Assembly: GCF_002723975.1 (NCBI RefSeq)
Contig: NZ_BEWO01000012.1
Coordinates: 29,018-93,017 of the forward strand
Source of the DNA: Gluconobacter japonicus
GTDB taxonomy: Bacteria; Pseudomonadota; Alphaproteobacteria; Acetobacterales; Acetobacteraceae
Reading direction: 5' to 3'
Length of the DNA: 64,000 bases
Positions 1-8,305 of the stretch are shown here, piece after piece (positions within the stretch are counted from its first letter, which is position 1; the number at the start of each line of letters is the position of its first letter). The notes under the pieces are model-generated. The model did not search any database, was not told the DNA's origin, and saw only the letters and a list, made by a program, of their open reading frames with translations. The translations under genes and the position numbers were made by a program.

Positions 1-1
1 C

Positions 2-745
2 AGAATTACGGTTCTGGTCGCCAAAGGGTCTACTCCGCGTGAAGCCGGGGCCTACATGCTGGTGACGTCGCGCGAGCAGGTTGGAACGATTGGCGGTGGC
101 CGTCTGGAATGGGACTGCATGGCAGAGGCCCGTACTCTTTTGATAGAGGGCGGGGAGCGTCTTGAGCGACATATTCCGTTGGGTCCGGCCATCAATCAGT
201 GTTGCGGGGGGGCAGTCACGGTCGGCATCGAGCGTGTCGTGGACATGGATGCGCTTGAACGTGAAGCCTGGAAAGAGCGGGAGGGGCTGCCTCAGCTGAT
301 CCTGTTCGGGGCCGGGCATGTTGGCAGGGCTTTGGCAAAATCGCTCGCTTTACTGCCTTTGCAACTCATCTGGGTGGATGCCCGGGAGGATGAGTTCGGA
401 CCGGTTCCGCCAGCCGTTGACGCGCAGGTGACGTCCGACTGGGAGAGCGTTCTTGATGCTACGCCTGCTGGGTCTGGGATTCTGGTTCTGACGCAGAGCC
501 ATACGCTGGATGCTCTGATCACGGGGGCTGCGCTGGCCCGGAACGATTTGCGATACGTGGGCATGATTGGCTCCCGGACGAAGCGTAAGCGTTTTGAAAG
601 TGCCTTCCGGGCAATTGATATTCAGCAGGAGCAGATTGATAAGCTGGTCTGCCCGATCGGGGATTTTGGCGTTCGGGACAAAAGACCTGAAATGATTGCT
701 GCTTTTGTTACGGCAGAAATTGCGGCCCGGTTTCTGGGAGAGTGA
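2..745 (+). CDS. xdhC: XdhC family protein (xanthine dehydrogenase accessory), 5' end cut by window
   Basis: The reading frame is open from base 2, and the residues before the first ATG (56) read RITVLVAKGSTPREAGAYM, a typical XdhC N-terminal motif. The true start therefore lies outside the window. XdhC-type proteins bind molybdenum cofactor and help load it into xanthine dehydrogenase. The second half has a Rossmann-type NAD-binding domain (QLILFGAGHVGRALAKSLA, then a VDARED acidic end), as in the XdhC C-terminal domain, and the NQCCGG stretch is typical of the family. The neighbours upstream, probably xdhA and xdhB, are not visible. The gene ends with TGA just before a short hairpin. Family assignment is firm; the exact dehydrogenase served is inferred. 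Confidence 0.88.
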   Translation, partial: RITVLVAKGSTPREAGAYMLVTSREQVGTIGGGRLEWDCMAEARTLLIEGGERLERHIPLGPAINQCCGGAVTVGIERVVDMDALEREAWKEREGLPQLILFGAGHVGRALAKSLALLPLQLIWVDAREDEFGPVPPAVDAQVTSDWESVLDATPAGSGILVLTQSHTLDALITGAALARNDLRYVGMIGSRTKRKRFESAFRAIDIQQEQIDKLVCPIGDFGVRDKRPEMIAAFVTAEIAARFLGE

Positions 746-768
746 GATTCCCCCGTCGAGCGGGAATC
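746..768 (+). terminator. Weak hairpin after xdhC
   Basis: GATTCCC and GGGAATC form a 7-bp stem right after the xdhC stop codon. No T-run follows, so it may only stabilise the 3' end. The remaining bases up to 926 show no gene; they are somewhat AT-rich and probably hold the promoter of the next gene. Confidence 0.3.
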
Positions 769-926
769 GGGCGTGTAACGGAAGCTTGCAAAATAGTATT
801 GATTCTTGAATTTCGGAGCTAATGATATTCGTTAATATTCGCAGTTTTCTGCGGGTAAAAATCATCACGATGTTGTGATCTTACTCCACGTTCAAGTAAT
901 GCGTTGTCTGCGCTTATGCTGAGCGC

Positions 927-2468
927 ATGAGCACTGACTTTCGAATGCAGCCTGCGCCGGGCAACAGGTTTCTCTCGACAGCACGACGTGCAGGACAAAA
1001 GTTCTGTGCCTCCTCTTCCCGTCTTCTCAGAACCGGGGCGGCGGCAGGGGTTGTGCATCTGGCACTCTCTTCAGGAGCAGCTCTCGCAGCGAACACGGTG
1101 GTGGCGCAGCTTAATAAGCCAGCGTCCCTGACGAAAGCCGATCAGGCCTTCGTGGAAGATCTGGAGCACCGGACATTTCGGTGGTTCTGGGATACAGCCA
1201 ACCCGAAAAACGGGCTGGTGCCGGATCGTTCGCCGCTTCCCAATGGTGCAGCCAGTATCGCCAGTGTCGGGTTCGGGCTGACGGCTTACGGAATCGGTGC
1301 GGAGCGCGGTTATGTTACCCGCGATCAGGCGGTGGACCGCACGCTGACGACGCTACGGTTTCTCATCAGTCTGCCACAGAATGACAAGGTTTCTGGCGCA
1401 GCCGGGTACAAGGGTTTTTTCTACCATTTCCTTGATCCGAACACGGGTTTGCGCGTCGCGGATTGGTCCGAACTTTCAAGCGTAGACACAACACTTCTGA
1501 TGGGCGGCGTTCTGTTTGCACAGTCCTACTATGATCAGGACAATGCGAAGGAAAAGGAAATCCGCGACATTGCGGATCGTCTGTATCGCCGGATTGACTG
1601 GACATGGATGAAAGCCCATGGCCCTTGGCTCAGCATGGGTTGGTCCCCGCCGAACAACTTCATTACGACGGACTGGAAGGGCTATAACGAAGGTCTGATC
1701 ATTTACCTTCTGGCCATCGCTTCTCCGACGCATCCTCTGCCTGCCGACACATGGAAGACGTGGACTGCGACTTATGATGGGCAGTGGGGAGATTTTCAGG
1801 GGCATCAGCTTCTGAATTTCGCGCCGATGTTCGGTCATCAGTATAGTGAATCCTGGATTGACTTCCGTGGCATTCAGGATGACTTCAATCGCAAGCATCA
1901 TGATGATTATTTCCAGAACGGACGTGAAGCCGTGTATGCGCAGCGCGCCTATGCACAGGCCAATCCAGGCGACTGGAAAGATTATGGCGCGAATATCTGG
2001 GGCCTGACGGCGTGCGATGGGCCGGGTGACGCCCATCAGGATTATGACGGTAAGCCGCGTCATTATCTGGCGTACAGTGCGCGTGGGGCCGGACGCGATT
2101 ACATTCTGGATGATGGAACGATTGCGCCGACTGCGGCCGGCGGATCCATTGCTTTTGCACCGGAAATTGCACTTCCTGCTCTTGAAGAAATGCAAAAGCG
2201 CTATGGAAACCGGATCTATAACCAGTATGGCTTCCTGGATTCCTTCAATCCGTCCTTCAAGGACAAGAACGATTATTGGGTAGATGGGCAGCAGCTTGGC
2301 ATTGATCAGGGGCCAATCCTGCTGATGCTCGAAAACTGGCGCAGCGGTTTCGTATGGGACGTGATGAAAAAGAACCCTTACCTGCGTGATGGTTTGCAAC
2401 GCGCAGGCTTCCAGGGGGGCTGGTTGAGTGAGAAGACTGCGTCCAGCGGGAGCGATCGTCCCCTTTAA
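927..2468 (+). CDS. Secreted glucoamylase-like (GH144-type fold) glycoside hydrolase
   Basis: The 513-residue protein has a long N-terminal export signal ending near residue 54 in ALA-A. It is followed by a domain of about 410 residues that looks like the 'glycoamylase' family (Pfam PF10091), whose characterised members include beta-1,2-glucanases. Family-like signatures are EDLEHRTFRWFWDTANP near the start, SIASVGFGLTAYGIGAERG, and the WDGYNEG-like block WKGYNEGLIIYLLAIASPTH. It probably acts in the periplasm or outside the cell on a glucan. It lies beside glycogen and trehalose genes and its stop overlaps the treZ stop by 4 bases on the opposite strand. The substrate cannot be read from sequence: alpha-glucan is suggested by context, beta-1,2-glucan by family. 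The first Met is followed by another at residue 7, so the start is uncertain by a few codons. Confidence 0.78.
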   Translation: MSTDFRMQPAPGNRFLSTARRAGQKFCASSSRLLRTGAAAGVVHLALSSGAALAANTVVAQLNKPASLTKADQAFVEDLEHRTFRWFWDTANPKNGLVPDRSPLPNGAASIASVGFGLTAYGIGAERGYVTRDQAVDRTLTTLRFLISLPQNDKVSGAAGYKGFFYHFLDPNTGLRVADWSELSSVDTTLLMGGVLFAQSYYDQDNAKEKEIRDIADRLYRRIDWTWMKAHGPWLSMGWSPPNNFITTDWKGYNEGLIIYLLAIASPTHPLPADTWKTWTATYDGQWGDFQGHQLLNFAPMFGHQYSESWIDFRGIQDDFNRKHHDDYFQNGREAVYAQRAYAQANPGDWKDYGANIWGLTACDGPGDAHQDYDGKPRHYLAYSARGAGRDYILDDGTIAPTAAGGSIAFAPEIALPALEEMQKRYGNRIYNQYGFLDSFNPSFKDKNDYWVDGQQLGIDQGPILLMLENWRSGFVWDVMKKNPYLRDGLQRAGFQGGWLSEKTASSGSDRPL

Positions 2469-4222
2469 AGAGGACGATCCAGTCCTGCGACTAAACTTTC
2501 AGCAGGAAGCGTGCCGGGACGGCGATCGGAAGCGGTGTCGTAGAAAACCGTTTCCGGGTCTGTGAAAGAGGCACTTTCTTTTCCAAGATTAACGGCAATC
2601 GTCAGCAGACTGCCATTTGCCAGCGTCCAGCGCGCCACGACAGCCTTATCTCCCAGAATGTCGGCGCCTGCACTATAAGCGCCTTTCAGATAGGGCGTAA
2701 TTTTCGAGTGTCGGAGCGACAGGAGCTCTCTTGTCATGGCCAGCCAAGCCTGTCCCGCTGGGGAGTCTCGTTGGCTTCTGTCCGGTTTGGAAAGTCTGAA
2801 GGTTTTCGGGTCTATGGGATTGGGAAGTGTCTTGAGGATCTCCGGATCCGTCAGGTTGCAGTATTCCGCAAACTGTTCCTCACGACCGAGAATGACTTTT
2901 TTGCCAATTTCTCCATGGAAATCCGAGAAAAAGTAGAAGGGTGTTGTGGAACCCCATTCCTCGCCCAGAAACAGCATGGGTGTCATGGGGCATAACAGCA
3001 ACAGAGCGTAAGCGGCCTGAAAGGCATCAGGGTTTGAGAGAGTAATCAGGCGCTCCCCAAGCGGACGATTGCCGATCTGATCGTGGTTCTGGAGAAACGT
3101 GACGAACTTGGTGGGAGGAAGGTCACTGCTGGGTGTGCCGCGTGCCTTTTTCCGGGGTGGAAAATATTCTCCCTGCCAGGCAAAACCTTCCGTCAGAACG
3201 CGTTTGAGAAGAGCGGTTGTCTCTGTATGGAAAGGCTGGAAAAAGCCTTTGTCCTCGCCGCTCAACATGACGGTCAGGGTATGGTGCCAGTCCTCGCACC
3301 ACTGCCCCGAGTAGCCATCCCTCAACAGGCCTGAATCATTGTTCTCGTTTTCAAGAATGAGATGGACGTGGCGTCCTTTTTCGACGGTCTTATGAATTCT
3401 GCTCTGGAGTTTATAGAACCATTTTCGATCCGTAATGGCCCATGCAGCATCAATGCGCAGACCATCAAAACGATACTCCATCAGCCAGTACAGCGCATTA
3501 TCGATGAAGAAATCCGCCACGATGGGATTGTGGAAATCAATGCCGTCGCCCCACGGTGTATCATACCGGGGGTCGAAGAAGCCCTTGGCATATTCCAGAA
3601 GGTAATTTCCGTCAGGCCCGAAGTGATTATAAACGACATCCAGAAAGACCATCAGTCCCAGTGAATGGGCATGATCGATCAGGTCTTTGAGATCATCCGG
3701 GCGTCCGTAAGCCGGAGTGGGTGCGTAGACAAGCACGCCATCATAACCCCAGTTCCAATGCCCGCTGAAACTGTTGACGGGCATGAACTGAACAGTCGTG
3801 ATGCCAAGGTCGGCCAGTTCCTGAAGGCGCGCTTTCATGCCTTCGTAATTGCCTTCAAGGCCCAGATGCGTCTCGTAAATGATCGTTTCTTCCCAAGGAC
3901 GTCCCTTCCAGTCCGGATGCTTCCAGTCGTAAGTGTCCGGGTCCAGAACTTCGCTGCGGCCATGCACACCGTCGGGTTGAAAGCGGCTTGCAGGATCTGG
4001 AACCGTTATTTCGTCCCGAACCCTGTAGAAATAGCGTGCTCCGGCCCCACAGGGCGCTTCGGCTGTGAAGGTTCCGTCTGAATGACGACGCATGGTGATG
4101 GGAGCAAGGTCTTCCACCTCGACGACGACCCTGTCACAGGAGGGTGCCCAGAGTGTGAAACGCGTCTTGTCCGGAGCAATAAGTTCCGCACCAAAGCGGT
4201 TCCTGAACCTGAATGAAGACAT
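2465..4222 (-). CDS. treZ: Malto-oligosyltrehalose trehalohydrolase
   Basis: This GH13 enzyme releases trehalose from the reducing end of maltooligosyl-trehalose in the cytoplasm. The 585-residue length matches TreZ. An N-terminal CBM48/E-set domain (FTLWAPSCDRVVVEVEDL) precedes the catalytic barrel, with IYETHLG near the start, VFLDVVYNHFGPDGNYL, the nucleophile motif FDGLRIDAAWAI and the acid/base motif HLILENENN. It is the last gene of a minus-strand run glgA-glgB-treZ, with 18 bases between it and glgB. Its usual partner TreY, which makes maltooligosyl-trehalose, is not in this window. It is either elsewhere in the genome or missing, in which case TreZ would lack its normal substrate. Confidence 0.93.
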   Translation of the reverse strand: MSSFRFRNRFGAELIAPDKTRFTLWAPSCDRVVVEVEDLAPITMRRHSDGTFTAEAPCGAGARYFYRVRDEITVPDPASRFQPDGVHGRSEVLDPDTYDWKHPDWKGRPWEETIIYETHLGLEGNYEGMKARLQELADLGITTVQFMPVNSFSGHWNWGYDGVLVYAPTPAYGRPDDLKDLIDHAHSLGLMVFLDVVYNHFGPDGNYLLEYAKGFFDPRYDTPWGDGIDFHNPIVADFFIDNALYWLMEYRFDGLRIDAAWAITDRKWFYKLQSRIHKTVEKGRHVHLILENENNDSGLLRDGYSGQWCEDWHHTLTVMLSGEDKGFFQPFHTETTALLKRVLTEGFAWQGEYFPPRKKARGTPSSDLPPTKFVTFLQNHDQIGNRPLGERLITLSNPDAFQAAYALLLLCPMTPMLFLGEEWGSTTPFYFFSDFHGEIGKKVILGREEQFAEYCNLTDPEILKTLPNPIDPKTFRLSKPDRSQRDSPAGQAWLAMTRELLSLRHSKITPYLKGAYSAGADILGDKAVVARWTLANGSLLTIAVNLGKESASFTDPETVFYDTASDRRPGTLPAESLVAGLDRPL

Positions 4223-4240
4223 GGAATGACCCCTTGTTTT

Positions 4241-6442
4241 TCAGGAGGCGGGAGAAAGATAGAGAACAGACAGAGGAGGGAGCGTCAGGCTGACAGAATG
4301 GTCCAGTCCATGAGAAGGAATATCCTGCGCATAAACCTGACCCTGATTGCCCAGATGGCTACCGCCAAAAATATCAGCGTCCGTATTCAGCAGTTCCTGC
4401 CATGGGCCACCCCATGGAACGCCAATGCGATAATCCCAACGCGGAACGGGTGTCATGTTTCCTACAATGAGCACTGGAGGGGCATTGGGGGTGTATCGGA
4501 CCCAGGCAAACACACTGTTCTGTGTATCGTCCGCGATCAGCCACTGGAAACCTTCGGGGTGATCATCAAACGTATGAAGCGCTGGAAGATGCCGATAGAG
4601 CCAGTTGAGGGAACGGATCAAGGCATGAACACCGCGTCCAAGCGGGTCTGAAAGACGATGCCAGGCGAGTTCCCCGTCGTGATTCCATTCCTGTGGTTGA
4701 GCCATTTCTCCGCCCATAAACAGGAGTTTGCGACCGGGATAAGCCCACATCAAGGCATAAAGGGCGCGAAGATTGGCATGTTTCTGCCAGTCGTCTCCCG
4801 GCATTTTGCCCAGCAGGGAGCCTTTGCCATGAACGACCTCATCATGCGACAGTGGCAGGATGAAGTGCTCAGAATACGCATAGACCATCCCAAAGGTAAG
4901 GTCCGACGGGTGGTAGCCGCGCCAGAGCGGGTCGCGCTGCATGTAGCGCAGCGTGTCATGCATCCAGCCCATGTTCCATTTATAATCGAAACCGAGGCCA
5001 CCAGTCCGGGCTGGTGCAGTCACTCCAGGCCATGATGTTGACTCCTCTGCAATCAGGAGGGTGCCTGGATGCAGGTCATGGAGTGTTTCCGAAAGATGAT
5101 GCAGGAAATTGACGGCCTCAAGATTTTCGCGGCCGCCATGAATGTTTGGGCGCCATTCTCCATCTTTGCGGCTGTAGTCCCGGTAGAGCATGGACGCGAC
5201 GGCATCCACACGCAGACCGTCAATGTGGAACTGTTCCAGCCAGTGCAAAGCGCTTCCTGCCAGAAAGCCACAGACCTCGTTGCGCCCGTAATTGTAAATG
5301 AGCGTATGCCAGTCCTGATGGTAACCTTCCTGCGGGTCAGCATGCTCGTAGAGATGCGTTCCATCGAACTGGGCGAGACCGTGCTGATCGGCTGGAAAAT
5401 GCGCGGGGACCCAGTCCAGAATAATTCCCAGGCCTGCCTGGTGGCAGCGGTCAACGAACCTGGCAAACTGTGCACGGGATCCATGACGGGCTGTTGGGGC
5501 ATACAGGCTGAGAGGTTGGTATCCCCAGGAACCGGAAAATGGATATTCCGCAATAGGCAGAAGTTCCAGATGGGTAAAGCCGAGGTCCTGAAGATACGGA
5601 ATGAGGGTATCCCCCAGTTCGTCCCAACTGATGATCTCACGACCATGCTGAGGGTGACGCCAGGAAGGCGCATGAATTTCATAGATTGAAAGGGGGGCAG
5701 TATTGGATTGTCGAGAAGGGCGAGCAGCCATCCATTCCTCATCGTGCCACTCAAATGCATCTGGATGAGCAATAACGGAGGCATTGGCCGGTGGGAGTTC
5801 TGCCGCCTTGGCATATGGATCCGCCTTTGCAGGAAGTACTTTTCCGCTATGGGATACTATTTCGTATTTGTATCGTTCTCCGGCCTGGACGCCAGGAATG
5901 AACAGTTCCCAGATGCCTGATCCATGGCGAAGGCGCATGCAGTGTCTGCGGCCATCCCAGATATTGAAATCACCGACAACCGAGACGCGCCGGGCATTGG
6001 GTGCCCAGACGGCAAAACGCACGCCTTCTATACCGTTCACGGTCATGGGAATGGCGCCCATCATACGATCGATCTGCTGATGCTTTCCTTCCGAGAACAG
6101 GTAAAGATCAATATCCCCTAACAGCAGACCGAAACTGTAAGGATCATGTGTTTCCTGCCAGGCATCGGCCCAGCGGATACGCAGGAAATAGTGTGCCGAG
6201 CGTGGCAATGTCGCTGAATAAAGCCCCCGATCATCAATTCGGCGCATGATTTTTTCAACAGTTTGGCCAGAAGCTTGCTGGATCATCAAATGCACTTCTA
6301 CGGCATCAGGGTAGAAGACTCTGACGATATCCTGTCGATGGTCCCGATGACGTCCCAGCACTGCGAAAGGATCGCCACACTGACCCGTCATCAGGGTGTC
6401 AATCATGTTTTGCAGTGCTGGATCGACCGTACGAGCGTGCAT
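4241..6442 (-). CDS. glgB: 1,4-alpha-glucan branching enzyme
   Basis: GlgB cuts alpha-1,4 chains and rejoins them as alpha-1,6 branches during glycogen synthesis. The 733-residue protein has the family layout: an N-terminal CBM48-like module (VNGIEGVRFAVWAPNARRV), the GH13_9 barrel and a C-terminal beta domain. Diagnostic motifs are YEIHAPSWR, ILDWVPAHFPADQHGLAQFD, the nucleophile DGLRVDAVASMLYRDYSR, the acid/base LIAEESTSWPGV and LPLSHDEVVHGKGSLLGKMP. It is preceded by glgA (12 bases away) and followed by treZ, so the three are probably one transcript. Length and motifs are complete. Confidence 0.96.
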   Translation of the reverse strand: MHARTVDPALQNMIDTLMTGQCGDPFAVLGRHRDHRQDIVRVFYPDAVEVHLMIQQASGQTVEKIMRRIDDRGLYSATLPRSAHYFLRIRWADAWQETHDPYSFGLLLGDIDLYLFSEGKHQQIDRMMGAIPMTVNGIEGVRFAVWAPNARRVSVVGDFNIWDGRRHCMRLRHGSGIWELFIPGVQAGERYKYEIVSHSGKVLPAKADPYAKAAELPPANASVIAHPDAFEWHDEEWMAARPSRQSNTAPLSIYEIHAPSWRHPQHGREIISWDELGDTLIPYLQDLGFTHLELLPIAEYPFSGSWGYQPLSLYAPTARHGSRAQFARFVDRCHQAGLGIILDWVPAHFPADQHGLAQFDGTHLYEHADPQEGYHQDWHTLIYNYGRNEVCGFLAGSALHWLEQFHIDGLRVDAVASMLYRDYSRKDGEWRPNIHGGRENLEAVNFLHHLSETLHDLHPGTLLIAEESTSWPGVTAPARTGGLGFDYKWNMGWMHDTLRYMQRDPLWRGYHPSDLTFGMVYAYSEHFILPLSHDEVVHGKGSLLGKMPGDDWQKHANLRALYALMWAYPGRKLLFMGGEMAQPQEWNHDGELAWHRLSDPLGRGVHALIRSLNWLYRHLPALHTFDDHPEGFQWLIADDTQNSVFAWVRYTPNAPPVLIVGNMTPVPRWDYRIGVPWGGPWQELLNTDADIFGGSHLGNQGQVYAQDIPSHGLDHSVSLTLPPLSVLYLSPAS

Positions 6443-6454
6443 AGGGGAAAACTT

Positions 6455-8104
6455 TCAGGGGCCGGTGCCCGTACGGGGTGAAAAGGGAATAAGAGAAGAT
6501 ATGGTCGTTCCGCCGGATGTCCGGGGCATGCGGGCGACCTGGCGAGACAGACGGGGGCGTGCTGAAGCAGGATCTGCGCGCCGGGGGGCGATATCGGTAC
6601 CCGTATCAGTGGTTTTTGTTTCGTATCCGGACATTTCCTGCAGTACCTGAGCGTACTGAGCAGCCTTCCCATTCCACGAGACATCATGGAGGGCTCCATT
6701 GCGCTGCATCCGTGCCCAAACGGCTTTCTGGCGGAACAGGGTTTGAGCCCGACGGATGGCCAGATACAGCATGTCTTCCGTGGTGGGAGAGAACAGGATG
6801 CCGTTTGCGACGCCTTCCGAAACCGCAGCGGAGTTGGCGTCAATGATCGTATCGCTTAGTCCCCCAACACGTGCGGCAATGGGAATTGATCCGTAGCGGA
6901 GTGCATGAAACTGGGTCAGGCCACAGGGTTCAAACCGCGATGGAATCAGGGAAGCATCTACGGCAGAATGCAGTCTGTGTCCCAGCACTTCGCTGTACCG
7001 AAGGTGGCAGACGAAATTGTCAGGGTAGCGGCTCCGAAGTGCTGCAAATTCCTGCATGATGGCCTCGTCACCTGTGCCAACCACCGCAAGCTGGATATTT
7101 TCCTGAAACAGACGCGGAGCCAGCCGGGCCAGAAGATCAGCACCTTTCTGTGTAGTCAGGCGGCTGACCATTCCGAGCAGGAGGGCGTCCGCTTTCTGCG
7201 GGAGACCAAATTCTGCCTGGAAGACACGTTTGTTGGCGCGGCGCGCGATAATGTCGCCTACAGCATATGGGAAGAATACAGACGGGTCCGTCATGGGGTT
7301 CCATTCCCGAAGGTCCACGCCATTCAGGATGCCTGTCAGAACATTTGAACGGGCCCGTAGAACGCCATCCAGCCCCATGCCTTCTTCCGGTGTCTGGATT
7401 TCTTCGACATAGGTTGGAGAGACGCTGATCAGCCGGTCGGAGAGCTGAAGCGCTCCCTTCATGAAGCTGATCTGCCCGTAATACTCCAGCTTGTCAGGGG
7501 TGAAGGCATCGTCAGGCAGGCCGAAGGTTTGGAGCATGTCATAAGGATAGAGCCCCTGAAACGCGAGGTTATGAATGACATGCGCGACCGGGGGGGGCGT
7601 GCCTTCCATGTAGTGGAGGTAGGGAGCCACAAGACCGGCGTGCCAGTCATGTGTCAGAACCACATCAGGTTTCCAGTCTGGGAGCAGTCCCGCGGCGATC
7701 AAAGCTCCAACGCGGCTCAGAACGGCATAGCGGATGCCATTGTCGCTCCAGGGTTGTCCGGAAGGTTCAAGGTAGGGATTGCCCGGCCGATCATAGAGTG
7801 CAGGGACATCCAGAGCATAAACAGTATTGCCCTCTGTTCTTCCGCACAGGACTGTCCCTGTATGTCCAAGAACATTATCAATCCGGATTATTTCTTCTCT
7901 GTTGGAGAGAGCGCGAAGAACAGCCGGATAACCTGGTAACAGGGTTCGTGTGCTGACGCCCTGCTTCTCAAGCGCATCTGGCAAAGAGCCAACAACGTCT
8001 CCCAGTCCGCCCGTTTTGATGAAAGGATACATCTCGGCAGCGACCGATAGGAGCTGTAACTCCCGTTTTGTCGAGGTGGGCGTATTCTGGAGCATGGCAC
8101 ACAC
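6455..8104 (-). CDS. glgA: Glycogen synthase (GT5), with C-terminal extension
   Basis: GlgA extends alpha-1,4-glucan, usually from ADP-glucose. The N-terminal motif MYPFIKTGGLGDVVGSLP contains the ADP-glucose-binding K-T-G-G-L. The C-terminal Rossmann half has MVSRLTTQKGADLLA and the donor-site motif SRFEPCGLTQFHALRYGSIP. At 549 residues it is longer than the usual 480-520. The last 50 or so residues (after QEMSGYE) are basic and Pro/Ser/Thr-rich without clear structure. It is the first gene of the minus-strand glgA-glgB-treZ set and is divergent from glgX. No glgC (ADP-glucose pyrophosphorylase) is nearby, so the donor supply must come from elsewhere. Confidence 0.95.
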   Translation of the reverse strand: MCAMLQNTPTSTKRELQLLSVAAEMYPFIKTGGLGDVVGSLPDALEKQGVSTRTLLPGYPAVLRALSNREEIIRIDNVLGHTGTVLCGRTEGNTVYALDVPALYDRPGNPYLEPSGQPWSDNGIRYAVLSRVGALIAAGLLPDWKPDVVLTHDWHAGLVAPYLHYMEGTPPPVAHVIHNLAFQGLYPYDMLQTFGLPDDAFTPDKLEYYGQISFMKGALQLSDRLISVSPTYVEEIQTPEEGMGLDGVLRARSNVLTGILNGVDLREWNPMTDPSVFFPYAVGDIIARRANKRVFQAEFGLPQKADALLLGMVSRLTTQKGADLLARLAPRLFQENIQLAVVGTGDEAIMQEFAALRSRYPDNFVCHLRYSEVLGHRLHSAVDASLIPSRFEPCGLTQFHALRYGSIPIAARVGGLSDTIIDANSAAVSEGVANGILFSPTTEDMLYLAIRRAQTLFRQKAVWARMQRNGALHDVSWNGKAAQYAQVLQEMSGYETKTTDTGTDIAPRRADPASARPRLSRQVARMPRTSGGTTISSLIPFSPRTGTGP

Positions 8105-8305
8105 CCTTCTTGCTGTCGGCCCAGTTATTCAGGGACGTTTGTTGATTTTTGGCTTTCTGATGGCACAACGCCTGACAGGGGATGTTGGAAACGGTATCAC
8201 GGATAAGTTATCGCCTCTTTCAGAGGCTCTTGCCGCGTTACGGATCTGAAGGCTGCGCGGCTCTGCCATGGGGCAGGAAAACCGGCGCGCGTCTTTTCTG
8301 GAACA
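8105..8305. promoter_or_regulatory. Divergent glgA / glgX promoter region
   Basis: These 201 bases separate two divergent glycogen operons and must carry both promoters. A small perfect hairpin, GCCTCT-TTC-AGAGGC, lies at 8213-8227 on the glgX side. No clear regulator site was recognised. Confidence 0.5.
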
